From: Zygnema cylindricum
Taxonomy: Eukaryota > Streptophyta > Zygnematophyceae > Zygnematales > Zygnemataceae
Assembly (NCBI GenBank): GCA_037447655.1
Contig: JBBHKE010000447.1
Location: 236,760 to 300,759, forward strand
DNA: 64,000 nt
Direction of reading: 5' to 3'
In this document: positions 35,401-45,513 of the stretch, in pieces
How the letters are laid out: each line of letters begins with the position of its first letter
Position numbering within the stretch: position 1 is the first letter of the stretch
Notes under the pieces: model-generated
What the model was told of the DNA's origin: nothing
What the model saw: only the letters and a program-made list of their open reading frames with translations
Database searches by the model: none
Translations under genes and position numbers: made by a program

Positions 35401-35725
35401 CTATGGACAACACTACATATATCAGCACAGTTCTTATACTATAAGATAAAGCTAACGGCTACCGGCTACGTTGACGGACGGTAGGTACCAGGATCAAATC
35501 CTTGTTCCAACAACCTTTTTGGTAAAGTATAATCTTAGACTACTCCCTATCTCCCTGGGCAGCATAGGCAACCATGGCTATAACTCTCTCTCTCCAGTCT
35601 TCAATGACTACAACAAGTGTGGGGACTTGGGAGTGGAGTGAGAAGCAGGATGCCTTTGCTATTTTACTCCTTTTATTTTTCCTATTCAGTCCTAGAAAAT
35701 ACAAAAAATACATAACAAAAACCTT
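35400..35725 (-). repeat. A/D-type LTR fragment
   Basis: The minus strand reads GTATTTTCTAGGACTGAATAG, then the CTTGTTGTAGTCATTGAAG and GCCATGG block typical of the 5' end of A/D-type LTRs. The antisense tRNA-like part follows (plus strand GGTACCAGGATCAAATCC near 35487). Both ends are lost. Confidence 0.65.
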
Positions 35726-38469
35726 TATTTTCTACAGTGACAATTTCGACATCACAGATTTAAGAAATTTCGGCCATAGCTACTCGATTTTGTTTTTTCG
35801 ACTTTTCTCACGACTTGCCATAAAAATATACATAAAGGTAGTCAAAAGAATTATTTTTCAAATATATTTCATTTAATACCCGAATTATCGTGCCTTGTTT
35901 TAAAAAGTGTGAGATTAAAGCGATAATGAAAGGGAGAGAGGAGAGGCGACGACGGGGAAAAGTTATGCAAAGGACCCATGAATGAAAGCGGAGGTCCAAG
36001 ACTCCACCAGGTTTTTTTCTGTACATGTTCGTATTTTTCTGTACATGCGCGGGACGAGTAGGGATAAAAATGGTGAGTAGTCTTTCTCGTCTTGAAATTT
36101 TCCCACTCGTGTGGCGCGTGCGTGGGCCATTTTTTATTCGTTGTTTTGGCTTTACCCAAAATCCAATAGCGAGGTGATTTTTGATGAAGTTTTTTGACGG
36201 AATGGATTCTTTTGCCCATTGGTTGAAAAAAGGAAAACGTCAAAATGTGTTCACATGCCGAAAAACATGAAGTACGTTCAAAGTATCGACTTGACATTTG
36301 CTACACTTTTGTAACGATTTTAACGATTTTTCAAATCGACCTCTTCGGTTTCTACGTATTGTACGCGCCTTTGAATAGTGCGTAACATGCGTTTGATCAA
36401 CTATGCTATTTTGTATCATACGATATAATAATGTATAATATATAAGATAAAATGTATAACATGTCACGCCACATATTATAATCCGGTGTGTACTTTGAAA
36501 GTACGGAACTCAGTAAAAATGAACAACTGTAGCGTACAAAATAGTACGTACCGTGGAATAAATCATTAAAACCAACATTTATCGGCATATCGGAACAATT
36601 TATCGGTAAATACGACAACTATTCCTCAATTGATACATAGAAGCAATATGCCAATTATCGTTAAAGGTAGATGAATTAAAGGTGCATTTCGATTATCGGT
36701 AAAAATGGAACCAATACATAACAATACAGCGCCAATCGTCATTATAGTTTATTCATTTTTCGGGCAAATCCAAGTACGGTACTTTTTTTTAACCACACAG
36801 ATTTCAGATTTGCAATCAAGACATCGCGATCTAATGGTAAGACCTTTATCTTGCGACAGAAATAGAATCCAACGGTCTATTACGAAGCTTAACTGCCCGA
36901 AAAGTTGTTTAACTCAAAACGATGAGCGGTGTAGTATTTTGAATACAACGATTAAACAATTGCATCGGCACAGAGAGTGCAGTACCGTACCGTTTAATCA
37001 AATGCGTTACAATCCAGAGCATCGCCGAGGAGAGCCCGAAGTTACTGCAAAAAGTTTGCGAACATCCGAGCATTTTCCTCCTAGCAAAAAAACGTCAGGT
37101 CTTCTCCGTTATGCTAGTGACGAGCAAGAGTTAGCCACGTGTTGCTGTGGTCTCCAAATGTTTCACGTCATCACTTTCCACGGTCTCCAAGAGGAAGAAA
37201 ATTGAACTTAAAAAAAAAAACAAAAAACGGAAAAAACAAAGTAAACCTTCGCATTAAATTACTGAAGGCGTGTCTCCATGTAACCAAAACTTTGAAACGT
37301 TACTTTGGATTTTAGCATCGATTTTACGGTGTACTTTTCAAAGTGTGCTATGTCAATCGTTACTTGTGCGTTCATTACTTCGAATATGTGACAATTGTAG
37401 ACGTCTACAAAATGTGCGACAGTCTACGAAACAAAATGTAAACGAGTACGAAACTACGAAACTTCCTAAAAACGGCGACGGTCGTAGACGTCGAGGTTTT
37501 TGTGACGTTGTAGATGTTTAGGGTTTTGTGACATATTGAAGTCATGCTACCATGTGACGTCATCAGTACTTACATTTTCTGCCATGGCTTCCTGATTTCG
37601 TTTTCTTATCTTTTATAATTCGATATGCCATCAAACTTAGACCAAAAATATTCAAAAAAAAGAAAAAAAATATACCTTTCATTTGATACTATTATTGATG
37701 CATCTCGTGTAAATATGAGAGAAAGAGGAGTGGTCGGGTGAGAAACATGGGGAGAGACGAGGACGCCGTAAAGTTTTGCAAAAGACCCATGAAGGAAAGT
37801 GGAGGTCCGCGACCCCTGCAAAATTTTTTCAGTACATGTTTGTCATTTTCATATGTGCATGCGCGTGACGAGGAGTGAAAAAAATAGCGTGTACTTTCCT
37901 TCGTGCAATTTTTTTCGAAAACGTTTGACACGTGCAATCCCAGTTTTCTATTCGTCAATGAGGTAGTATTTTGATAAAAATCAGGTCGCGATTTGATTCC
38001 AGTGCAAGTGTGAAGATGAGCTGGAAGTGGGTAGCGATGATAATAACGCCAAATTGTCGTACCCTCCAAGTTCCAAGAAGACCCAAAATGTACTTGTGCT
38101 TTTGCCCATTTTTCGTACGGCGTAATATTTTCTCGTTACAAGTCTCTTTTTTTGTGAAAACGACGGAAATAAACCTTTACTTGAACACATAGGGACACGC
38201 CTTGAGTGGAAAAACTTGCGTAGACCGTTTAGCTGTTTTTCTTTAATTTGTGTTTAACTTTCGAAAACTCCCAACATTGCCCGATTGTACACCTAGTCAT
38301 GTATGTAACGCTGTTGTTATAAAGGGTTTGAAGGAAAAAAACGTTTTTTTTTTAAAGACCGGATTCATGGACCATTGCATGGAGCGAGCCACATTTTTCA
38401 CCATCTTTGGAACAAAACGGAAAAAAACTTCGAGAAGAACAAACATATGTGTAAGTTTTTCAACGACAG
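35726..38469. repeat. Unassigned sequence containing a diverged direct repeat
   Basis: No protein homology is visible. Two related stretches, about 35740-36230 and 37565-38000, share blocks such as AAAGTT(A/T)TGCAAA(A/G)GACCCATGAA and GGAGGTCC, then TCAGTACATGTTTG-like and CATGCGCG(G/T)GACGAG. They could be old LTRs of an unrelated element about 1.8 kb apart, but no clear TG...CA ends or target duplication is visible. A dense GTAC cluster lies at about 36485-36555. Confidence 0.45.
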
Positions 38470-39399
38470 TTTAGTCGGTTTGACATGAAAGATCTCGGCA
38501 AAGAAAAATACATTTTAGGGATTCAAATGGAGAGGGATAGATGGAATAGAATTGAAAGACTCACTCAGAAATAAGTTATCGATAATATGCTAGAAAAGTT
38601 TCAGATAGAGAAAGCAAATGGGTGTACCATTCCCATGGATCTAAAGAAAGTATCGCATGGGAGTGAAGAGGGAGGGATATTAATTTTGAATGATAAGATG
38701 GATGAGGAAGAAAAGAGGTTTATGGAAGAAATTCCTTATAGGCAAATTGTAGGCAGTTTAGTTTACTTTATGAATTGTACACGTTTGGACATAGCTGCGG
38801 CTGTAGGCTTTCTAAGTAAAAGTCTAAATGAACCTACGAAAAGAAACTAGGAAGCAACCAAAAGAGTGATGAGATATTTAGTGGGAACAAGGGAATTATA
38901 GTTGCATTAGGGAGGGGAGCACACTGACATCACAACTTGGAGTGATGCTAGTTATGGGGATGTGCCTTTGAGACGATCTACAACTGGATATGTGTTGCAA
39001 ATTCGATCTGGTGCATTTTGTTGGAGTAGAAAATAGCAGAAAGTAGTTGCTCACTCCACTAGGGAGGCTGAATACATGGCTTCATGTGCTGACACTAAAG
39101 AATTAATGTGGGTAAAATCTCTACTCGAAGAACTTTGGTTCATGAAATCTGGGACTCAGAATGTCTTTTGCGATAATCAAGTTGCTATCTCTACCGCAAC
39201 TAATCCAAAACACAATTTCAAAGCTAAATATATGGATATAAAACTAAGCTTTGTCAAAGAGAAGGTTGAGGATAAAATAATTAAACTAGTTCATAAAAGT
39301 GATAAAGAGATGATTGTAGATATGATGACAAAACCGATACCTTCTCCTAAGTTAAAATTGTGTAGAGAAAATTGTAGGCTTAAATTAAAAATTGACTAA
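38470..39399 (+). pseudogene. Second copy of Copia-E pol 3' end
   Basis: Begins abruptly inside RT (S-R/K-F-D-M-K-D-L-G) and runs through the RT-RNase H connection (38587-38850, MDLKKVSHGSEEGGILILND) and RNase H (39076-39399, CDNQVAISTATNPKH ... MMTKPIPSPKLK). It matches 32811-33726 closely but has its own mutations, for example a stop near 38850. It leads directly into the outer E-type LTR. Confidence 0.8.
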
Positions 39400-39412
39400 G
39401 AATTAGGGGGAG

Positions 39413-40312
39413 TGTTGAAAAGAAGTAATTAATATTCACTTCTTAATTTAGAATCTAGAGTGAAGAGAGAGAGAGAGAGTCACCATGGCTGCCGCCATAG
39501 TCAGAAAAAAAGAGGCAAACATGCAGACAGATTGATAAATTGCCAAAATATTGCACTGAACCAGATTTCAACAGTATGAGAAATACTACATAGACGTACG
39601 CGTTAGCCATTATGGCGTTAACAAAACGATACACATATTCAGTTCACTATGTATTTAAAGTGTTACTCAAAACGTCACTTTCATTAAAACAGACCAAAAT
39701 TGACGAAACGATAACTATAATCAAACGTCCCTCGCGAAAGCGAATCTAACCGTGTAAAATACATGATCGGACGAATGTCGTCTACCCCGCCAAACCCGAA
39801 TGAATCTTTCGCGGCTTTCGTGCATAGCGGCGGGCTGTGCCACGTGGCGCCACATCATTGGAGGCCGAAAAAGATGGGAGGAGGAACGATAGCTCCCATG
39901 TTGACAAGTGTCAACCAGAAGGCCATGTTGTACAATGGCCGTACAAGAAGTACAATCGGCTACTGTACCTTCTTGTACTATACACCCTTTTGATTGGCTG
40001 AGGGTAGAGCTGTAAATAGTTGTGAGTAGGAGTTAAGGGACTTAGCGTGTTTGAGGCGCCTCTCTCCTAGTGACATTTTGTATTTATATGCCATCTTTGG
40101 CCAGCCATAACTTACTGCTCAGTGGAGCAAATTTAGTGATTCTTTTTGCGTTTGACTCAGGGGAGTCTTTTCCTCACAAAGGTGAGGGTGGTCAGAATAT
40201 TTGTGTGCCTAGGTGGCACTTATTTAGTGGGAAAGTGAAAGAGTCAAATATTATCCTCGAGGCTTTACATAGGCTGCTCATTCTGTGGGTTAATTCAGAC
40301 CATACAATTTTA
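39413..40312 (+). repeat. 3' LTR of Copia-E
   Basis: 900-bp E-type LTR, TGTTGAAAAGAAG ... CAATTTTA (terminal CA mutated to TA), followed by AAAGG. It has G-box CACGTG 39841-39846, five GTAC sites at about 39929-39980, a CCAAT box (TGATTGG, about 39992) and TATTTATA near 40082. Confidence 0.85.
40090..40219 (+). other. Hairpin array at the predicted transcript start (E-type LTR)
   Basis: GCCA-TCTT-TGGC (40090-40101), TGCTC-AGTG-GAGCA (40116-40129), GACTC-AGGG-GAGTC (40154-40167), CCTCAC-AAAG-GTGAGG (40172-40187) and GTGCC-TAGGT-GGCAC (40205-40219). The fourth and fifth stems differ from the A-type LTR at both strands of the stem, which are compensatory changes. Confidence 0.65.
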
Positions 40313-40317
40313 AAAGG

Positions 40318-42316
40318 TCTCCTCATAATGTATCCCCTCTTTTTGAGTGAACCGTTTTGCTACCAATCGAGCCTTATATCTTTCAATGGTAATATCAGGG
40401 TTCAATTTTAGTTTAACACCCATTTGCACCCGATCAGTTTTCTGCTTAGAGGACAGTCCGCTAGTTCCCAAGTATTTACTACCATGATGGATGCCATCTC
40501 ATCATTTATGGCTCTAACCCATGTGTCCTTCTTTTAACTGTCCATTGCCTATGAGTATGCCTTAGGCTCATCTGGATAGGACAGCTTAGTTACCTTGTGA
40601 GCCGCGTGTCTTTCCTACAGCCTTTTGCTGCTCCTTTGTCCTCCTTTAAAGTCTGAAGCGGGGATCGAGGGAAGTCACGGGTTCCTCCTCACTGTCTCAT
40701 TAGCTCCCCTATCTGTGAAAGCCAGTTCCATCTCCTCCTCTTCTTTCTCCTGGAAGTGTGAAGGGATATGAGCAGATTCCGGTTTATCTCCTTCATCGTG
40801 GAACACCGCTGAATCTACAATCACTTTTTCAATCATGTCTCTTCTAGGAAGATCGGAGTCTTCCTCACACTCGGACTCAAAGCCGATTTTTATCTTCTTG
40901 GTGTATTTCAAAGGGCAAAATGACTTCCCTTTATCAATGACAACTAGATGCTTTGCCAAAATGATATCTTGTTTAGCTAAGTCATAGACTCTATATCCTT
41001 TGACATCCTCATCACATCCCACAAAGTATCCCAGTTTCCCTTTAGCATCAAGTTTCCATTTCTTCCTATCTGTGTCAAGACTGTAAACTTGAATACCGAA
41101 TACTTTCAGGTGAGAAATAGTTGGTTTCCTTCCAACCCATCACTCATAAGTTGTCATTCGTTTCACAGCTGAGGTAATGACTCTATTCTTGATGTAGTTA
41201 GCACAATTTATGGCCTCAGCCCAAAACCTTTTTTCCTATCCTTTTGTCGCCCAACATACTACATATGATATCTCGTAGAAACCTGGTTCAACCTCTCAGC
41301 TACCCCATTTTGTTCTGGTTTATAAGGTACAGTTTTTTTATGCTTAACTCCCTCATCCCTTAGATATTCCTCAAACTGGTTAGAGGTATATTGTCCCCCA
41401 TTGTCACTCCTTATTCTCTTAATGGGGGGTCCATGCAACTTCTCACTTCAAGCTTTATATTCTCTGAAGTAAATTGGTGCTTCAAACTTTGTTTTTAGGA
41501 AGTAGACTCTGATGAATCTGGACCAGTCATGAGTTATAGTCATCATGAACCTCCTACCTCCTACCGAAGGTACTTTTGCTGGTCCCCAAATATATGTGTG
41601 GACCATATCTAGTAATTTCTCACCTTTATATGTGGCACTTTTGGGAAATGGAAGTTTATGAGCCTTACCTTGGGCACAACCACTGCAATCATCCACCATT
41701 TTGTTATCCCCAAACTGAATGCCTTTTACTACACCAAGCTTCCTCATTTCCCTTAGCCTATCAAAGTGCACATGCCCCAACCGCTTATGTTTAATCATCA
41801 AGTATGGTACACCAACATAGTAAGAATTCTTCTTTTCATTACTTAGGTTAAGCCTAAACATTCCTTGGCTACCCTTATCTAAAGTGAAGTAGACATCATC
41901 TCCATAATTAGTTGTAAAGACTCCCTGTCTAGTGAATGTATCAAACCTTTTATCATCTAATACAGAATTAAAGACAAGATTTTTGGTCAGTTGAGGGATA
42001 TAAAGTACATCTGAGAAAGTGAGTATGGAAGTCTTACCCTTTACTAAGACTTTTATATCTAACGATCAAACTAGATATGTACTACTACTCTCCCATCTGC
42101 GTACTTTATCTCTTCAGTGGGGATCTTTCTTAGTTTGGTGAAGAGGTGACTGTCAGCACACATATGCATGGATGCACGTGAATCGATGATCCATCCTTCC
42201 TGTGGAGGTTCCCGAATGGCTCTAAGAGCACATTTATGTTTTCAAGGAATCTCATTCTCCTCCAGATACTCGTAAGGAGAAGCTCTTCATCCTCCTCCTC
42301 AAAGGACTCATCCGAG
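40318..42316 (-). pseudogene. Copia-C3 gag end and pol 5' half
   Basis: Minus strand, in protein order: acidic Gag tail (E-S-F-E-E-E-D-E-E-L-L, near 42300), protease region (about 42080-42180), pre-integrase zinc-binding part (HKRLGHVHFDRL ... CSGCAQGK, 41448-41861), integrase with HTYIWGP (41590) and broken core, the V-F-G-I-Q-V-Y part near 41090, the acidic linker (40675-41022), and the RT start to 40318. It joins 21016 across the Copia-E insertion. Its 5' end abuts the oppositely oriented Copia-C4 at about 42316. Confidence 0.8.
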
Positions 42317-42967
42317 TACAAGAAATGGATGACAATTTGTAGAAGTGGAACACAATGGTCCGGATGATTCTTGTGCAAGAGAACACTATGGAGATTCGGA
42401 AAAGAGGAAAGAGCGTTCAAGCTCTAGCCGACAGAACGGACTGATGCGCGAAAGATTCAAGGAAGTCATACATCAAATTCAAGGGAGAGAAAGATCAAAT
42501 TGGATGACCGAGGTCTCTAAAGGGCCTTTGTCATTTCTGAAAAAAAGTCGAGACAGTTCAAAGCTGGTTGCACCAAGCTATCGGAGCTGAGGCTCCAAGA
42601 AAACCGTGGAGGAGGTTATTCGAAGGGAAAAAAGAAGGCACTTGTGGTCACACAAGTAAAAAGGGAGACCGAGGAGGATGAGTCCTCTGAGGAGGAGGAT
42701 GGAGAGCTTCTTGATGAGAATTTGGAAGAGAAAGAGATTCTTCAAAAACAAAAGTGTGCTCTCGGAGCCATCCGGGGAACCTCCACACGAAAGATGGATC
42801 ATCAATTCAGGTGCATCCATACATATGTGTCGTGACAGCCACCTCTTCACCAAGCTAAGAAAGATCCCCACTGAAGAGATAAAGTACCCTGATGGGAGAG
42901 TAGTTACTATATATCTAGTTCGATCGTTAGAAGTAAAAGTCTTAGTAAAGGGTAAGACTTCCATACT
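42317..42967 (+). pseudogene. Copia-C4 gag end and protease start
   Basis: Fragments in shifting frames: W-N-T-M-V-R-M-I-L-V-Q-E-N-T (about 42345-42385), a degraded zinc-knuckle region near 42530, the acidic tail E-S-S-E-E-E-D-G-E-L (about 42680), the protease site N-S-G-A-S (Asp to Asn, about 42808) and R-D-S-H-L-F-T-K-L-R-K-I-P-T. The target ATACT (42963-42967) ends it. The reading continues after the miniature element at 43770. Confidence 0.75.
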
Positions 42968-43196
42968 TGTTGGATTGGCACGTGAAGCCGGTCCAATACG
43001 GGGTAGAATATGGAAATATCCATACTCGAGCCGCCCGTAATAAATGGGTACGGACCCGCCAGTCTCAACATCGAGCTGGTGGCACAGTGGTAGTGCGTTC
43101 GCAGCTGAAGTGAAAGGTCCCAGGTTCGAACCCTGGCCGGCTCAATTTTCCCAAGTGTGGGACATGCCGAATCCCGGATTTCTAGGAAATCTAACA
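42968..43196 (+). repeat. Miniature element LTR 1
   Basis: 229 bp, TGTTGGATTGG ... ATCTAACA. The tRNA-like part occupies positions 106-176 of the LTR. Confidence 0.9.
43073..43143 (+). tRNA. tRNA-like sequence inside miniature element LTR 1
   Basis: 71 nt that fold as a cloverleaf. The acceptor stem is GAGCTGG/CCGGCTC, followed by discriminator A (43144). The D-stem is GCAC/GTGC, the anticodon stem TTCGC/GTGAA, the loop AGCTGAA, and the T-arm CCAGG-TTCGAAC-CCTGG. A and B boxes of a Pol III promoter (TGGCACAGTGGTAG, GGTTCGAACCC) are present. Position 33 is G rather than the near-universal U, so decoding function is doubtful. An anticodon CUG would be read if the loop is taken at face value. 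Probably a promoter module of the element. Confidence 0.6.
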
Positions 43197-43253
43197 TGGT
43201 ATCGGAGCCAGCGGGATTGCGGATGGTTTGACCGGCTTTCCCGTGAGGGGGGG
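43197..43253 (+). other. Miniature element internal region 1 (primer site and polypurine tract)
   Basis: 57 bp: primer-binding site TGGTATCGGAGCCAG (43197-43211) and polypurine tract GAGGGGGGG (43245-43253). No coding capacity. Confidence 0.85.
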
Positions 43254-43482
43254 TGTTGGATTGGCACGTGAAGCCGGTCCAATACGGGGTAGAATATGGA
43301 AATATCCATACTCGAGCCGCCCGTAATAAATGGGTACGGACCCGCCAGTCTCAACATCGAGCTGGTGGCACAGTGGTAGTGCGTTCGCAGCTGAAGTGAA
43401 AGGTCCCAGGTTCGAACCCTGGCCGGCTCAATTTTCCCAAGTGTGGGACATGCCGAATCCCGGATTTCTAGGAAATCTAACA
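43254..43482 (+). repeat. Miniature element LTR 2
   Basis: 229 bp, same sequence as LTR 1 by eye. Shared by both units of the tandem, as expected from LTR-LTR recombination or a two-copy cDNA. Confidence 0.9.
43359..43429 (+). tRNA. tRNA-like sequence inside miniature element LTR 2
   Basis: Same 71-nt cloverleaf as at 43073, 286 bp downstream. Confidence 0.6.
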
Positions 43483-43539
43483 TGGTATCGGAGCCAGCGG
43501 GATTGCGGATGGTTTGACCGGCTTTCCCGTGAGGGGGGG

Positions 43540-43769
43540 TGTTGGATTGGCACGTGAAGCCGGTCCAATACGGGGTAGAATATGGAAATATCCATACTCG
43601 AGCCGCCCGTAATAAATGGGTACGGACCCGCCAGTCTCAACATCGAGCTGGTGGCACAGTGGTAGTGCGTTCGCAGCTGAAGTGAAAGGTCCCAGGTTCG
43701 AACCCTGGGCGGCTCAATTTTCCCAAGTGTGGGACATGCCGAATCCCCGGATTTCTAGGAAATCTAACA
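43540..43769 (+). repeat. Miniature element LTR 3
   Basis: 230 bp. It differs from LTR 1 and 2 by CCTGGGCGG for CCTGGCCGG (in the acceptor stem) and by one extra C in GAATCCCCGG. Followed by the target duplicate ATACT. Confidence 0.9.
43645..43715 (+). tRNA. tRNA-like sequence inside miniature element LTR 3
   Basis: Same cloverleaf, but the first 3'-side acceptor base is G instead of C, which breaks the 7th acceptor pair. Evidence of decay or relaxed constraint. Confidence 0.5.
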
Positions 43770-45497
43770 ATACTCACTTTCTCAGATGTACTTTATATCT
43801 CTCAGCTGAGGAAAAATCTTGTCTTTCATTCTGTATAGTTTGATAAAAGGTTTGATACATTCACTAGAAAAGGAGTCTTTACAGCTAAGTATAGAGATGA
43901 AGTCTACTTCAGTGGAGATAAGGGTAGCCAAGGAATGTTTAGGCTTAACCTGAGTAATGAAAAGAAGGATGCTGACTATAATGGTGTCCCAAACTTGATG
44001 ATTAGGCATAAGCGGTTGGGGCATGTGCACTTTGATAGGCTGAGGAAAATGAGGAAGCTTGGTGTAGCAGAATGCATTAAGTTTGGGGATAATGAACTGG
44101 TGGATGATTGTAGTGGTTGTGCCCAAGGTAAGGCTCACAAACTTGCATTTCCCAAAAGTGCCACATATAAAGGCAAGAAATTACTAGATATGGTCCACAC
44201 ATATATTTGGGGACCAGCAAAAGTACCTTCGTTATGATGTAGGAGGTTCATGATGACTATAACTCATGACTGGTCCAGATACTTTAGAGTCTACTTCCAA
44301 AAACAAAGTTTGAAGCAACAATTTACTTAAAAGAATATAAAGCTTAGAGTGAGAAGTTGCATGGAACCCCCATTAAGAGAATAAGGAGTGACAATGGGGG
44401 ACAATATACCTCTAACCAGTTTGAGGAATATCTAAGGGATGAGGGAGTTAAGCATCAGAAAATTGTACCTTATAATCTAGAAAGAAATGGGGTAGCTGAG
44501 AGGTTGAACCGGTTTTCTAGGAGATATCATATGTAGTATGTTGGGCGACAAAATGATAGGAAAAAAGGTTTTGGGCTGAGGCCATAAACAATGCTAACTA
44601 TATCAAGAATAGAGTCCTTACCTCAGCTATGAAAGGAATGACAACTTATGAGTGATGGGTTGGAAGGAAACCTACTATTTCTCACCTGAAAGTATTCGGT
44701 TATCAAGTTTACAGTCTTGACACAGATAGGAAGAACTGGAAACTAGATGATAAAGGGAAACTGGGATACTTTGTGGGATGTGATGAGGATGTCAAGGGAT
44801 ATAGAGTCTATGACTTAGCTAAACAAGATATCATTTTGGTAGAGCATCTAGTTGTCATTGATAAAGGGAAGTCATTTTGCCCTTTTTAAATACACCAATA
44901 AGATAAAAATCAGCTTTGAGTCCGAGTGTGAGGAAGACTCCAATCTTCCTAGAAGAGACATGAGTGAAAAAGTGATTGCAGAATCAGCGGAGATCCACGA
45001 TGAAGGAGATAAACCGGATCTGCTCATATCCCTACACACTTCCAGGAGAAAGAAGAGGAGAAGATGGAACTGACTTTCATGGATAGGGGAGCCGATGAGA
45101 CAGTGAGAGGACCCGAGACTTCCCTACATCCCATCTTGGGACTTGCTCAGTCCACTATGGAGGCTCAGTACATGGCCTCTTATTCTGCTGTAAAAGAATT
45201 GATGTGAGTTAAGTCTTTGCTAGAAGAATTGGGGTACATGAACAAAGGGGTGCATGAAGTCTTCTGTGATAATCAGGCTGGAATTGCAATTGCAACCAAT
45301 CCAAAACATCATTTCAAAGCTAAACACATGGACATAAGGTTGAGTTTTGTGAGGGAAAAAGTGGAAAACAAAATTGTGAATCTTGTGTATAAACCAAATG
45401 GAGAAATTATTGCTGAAATGATGACCAAACATGTGCCCTCACCGAAATTGAATTATTGTAGAGAGATGTATGGACTAAAAGAAAAGTTTAAATAAGA
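43770..45497 (+). pseudogene. Copia-C4 pol (RT deleted)
   Basis: The protease end follows the miniature element. The pre-integrase part is open at 43935-44237 (HKRLGHVHFDRL ... CSGCAQGK, HTYIWGPAKVPS). Integrase is broken by stops (44240-44700). The linker lies at 44852-45073. A deletion near 45141 then joins the linker to RNase H (45150-45497: STMEA-Q-YMAS, CDNQAGIAIATNPKH, ending K-H-V-P-S-P-K-L-N-Y). The whole RT catalytic region is absent. Confidence 0.8.
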
Positions 45498-45513
45498 CTA
45501 GAAAAAAAAGGGA

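Larger units (their letters stand above)
21017..40312 (+). mobile_element. Composite Copia-E insertion
   Basis: Outer E-type LTRs (21017-29317, itself interrupted, and 39413-40312) are flanked by the exact duplication AAAGG (21012-21016, 40313-40317), so they bound one insertion in Copia-C3. The interior is not a simple element. Gag-pol (29318-33726) is followed by a chimeric LTR (33740-34791), 3.7 kb of other sequence, then a second copy of the pol 3' end (38470-39399) and the outer 3' LTR. Recombination between related copies, or a nested tandem arrangement, is needed to explain it. Confidence 0.75.
42968..43769 (+). mobile_element. Tandem SMART/TRIM-like miniature LTR retrotransposon with tRNA-like LTRs
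   Basis: Three LTRs (42968-43196, 43254-43482, 43540-43769; 229, 229 and 230 bp) separated by two identical 57-bp internal regions. LTRs start TGTTGGAT and end ATCTAACA. Each internal region starts TGGTATCGGAGCCAG, complementary to the 3' end of initiator tRNA-Met with one mismatch, and ends in the polypurine tract GAGGGGGGG. The whole is flanked by the exact duplication ATACT (42963-42967, 43770-43774), and removing it restores the Copia-C4 sequence. It encodes no protein, so it must use enzymes of another element. LTR1 and LTR2 are identical or nearly so by eye. LTR3 differs by two changes, which suggests a recent event. Confidence 0.9.

Noticed and set aside
36705-37205. 166-codon frame in the unassigned region
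   Set aside because: No recognisable motif, no conservation evidence, and low-complexity poly-A sequence follows. Chance open frame is likely.
43073-43143. Ordinary functional tRNA gene
   Set aside because: It lies inside an LTR repeated three times, position 33 is G, and the third copy breaks an acceptor pair. It is kept as tRNA-like only.
43044-43843. Three repeated ~75-codon frames in the 286-bp tandem
   Set aside because: They are the LTR of the miniature element translated. The tRNA-like and primer-site structure explains the sequence better.
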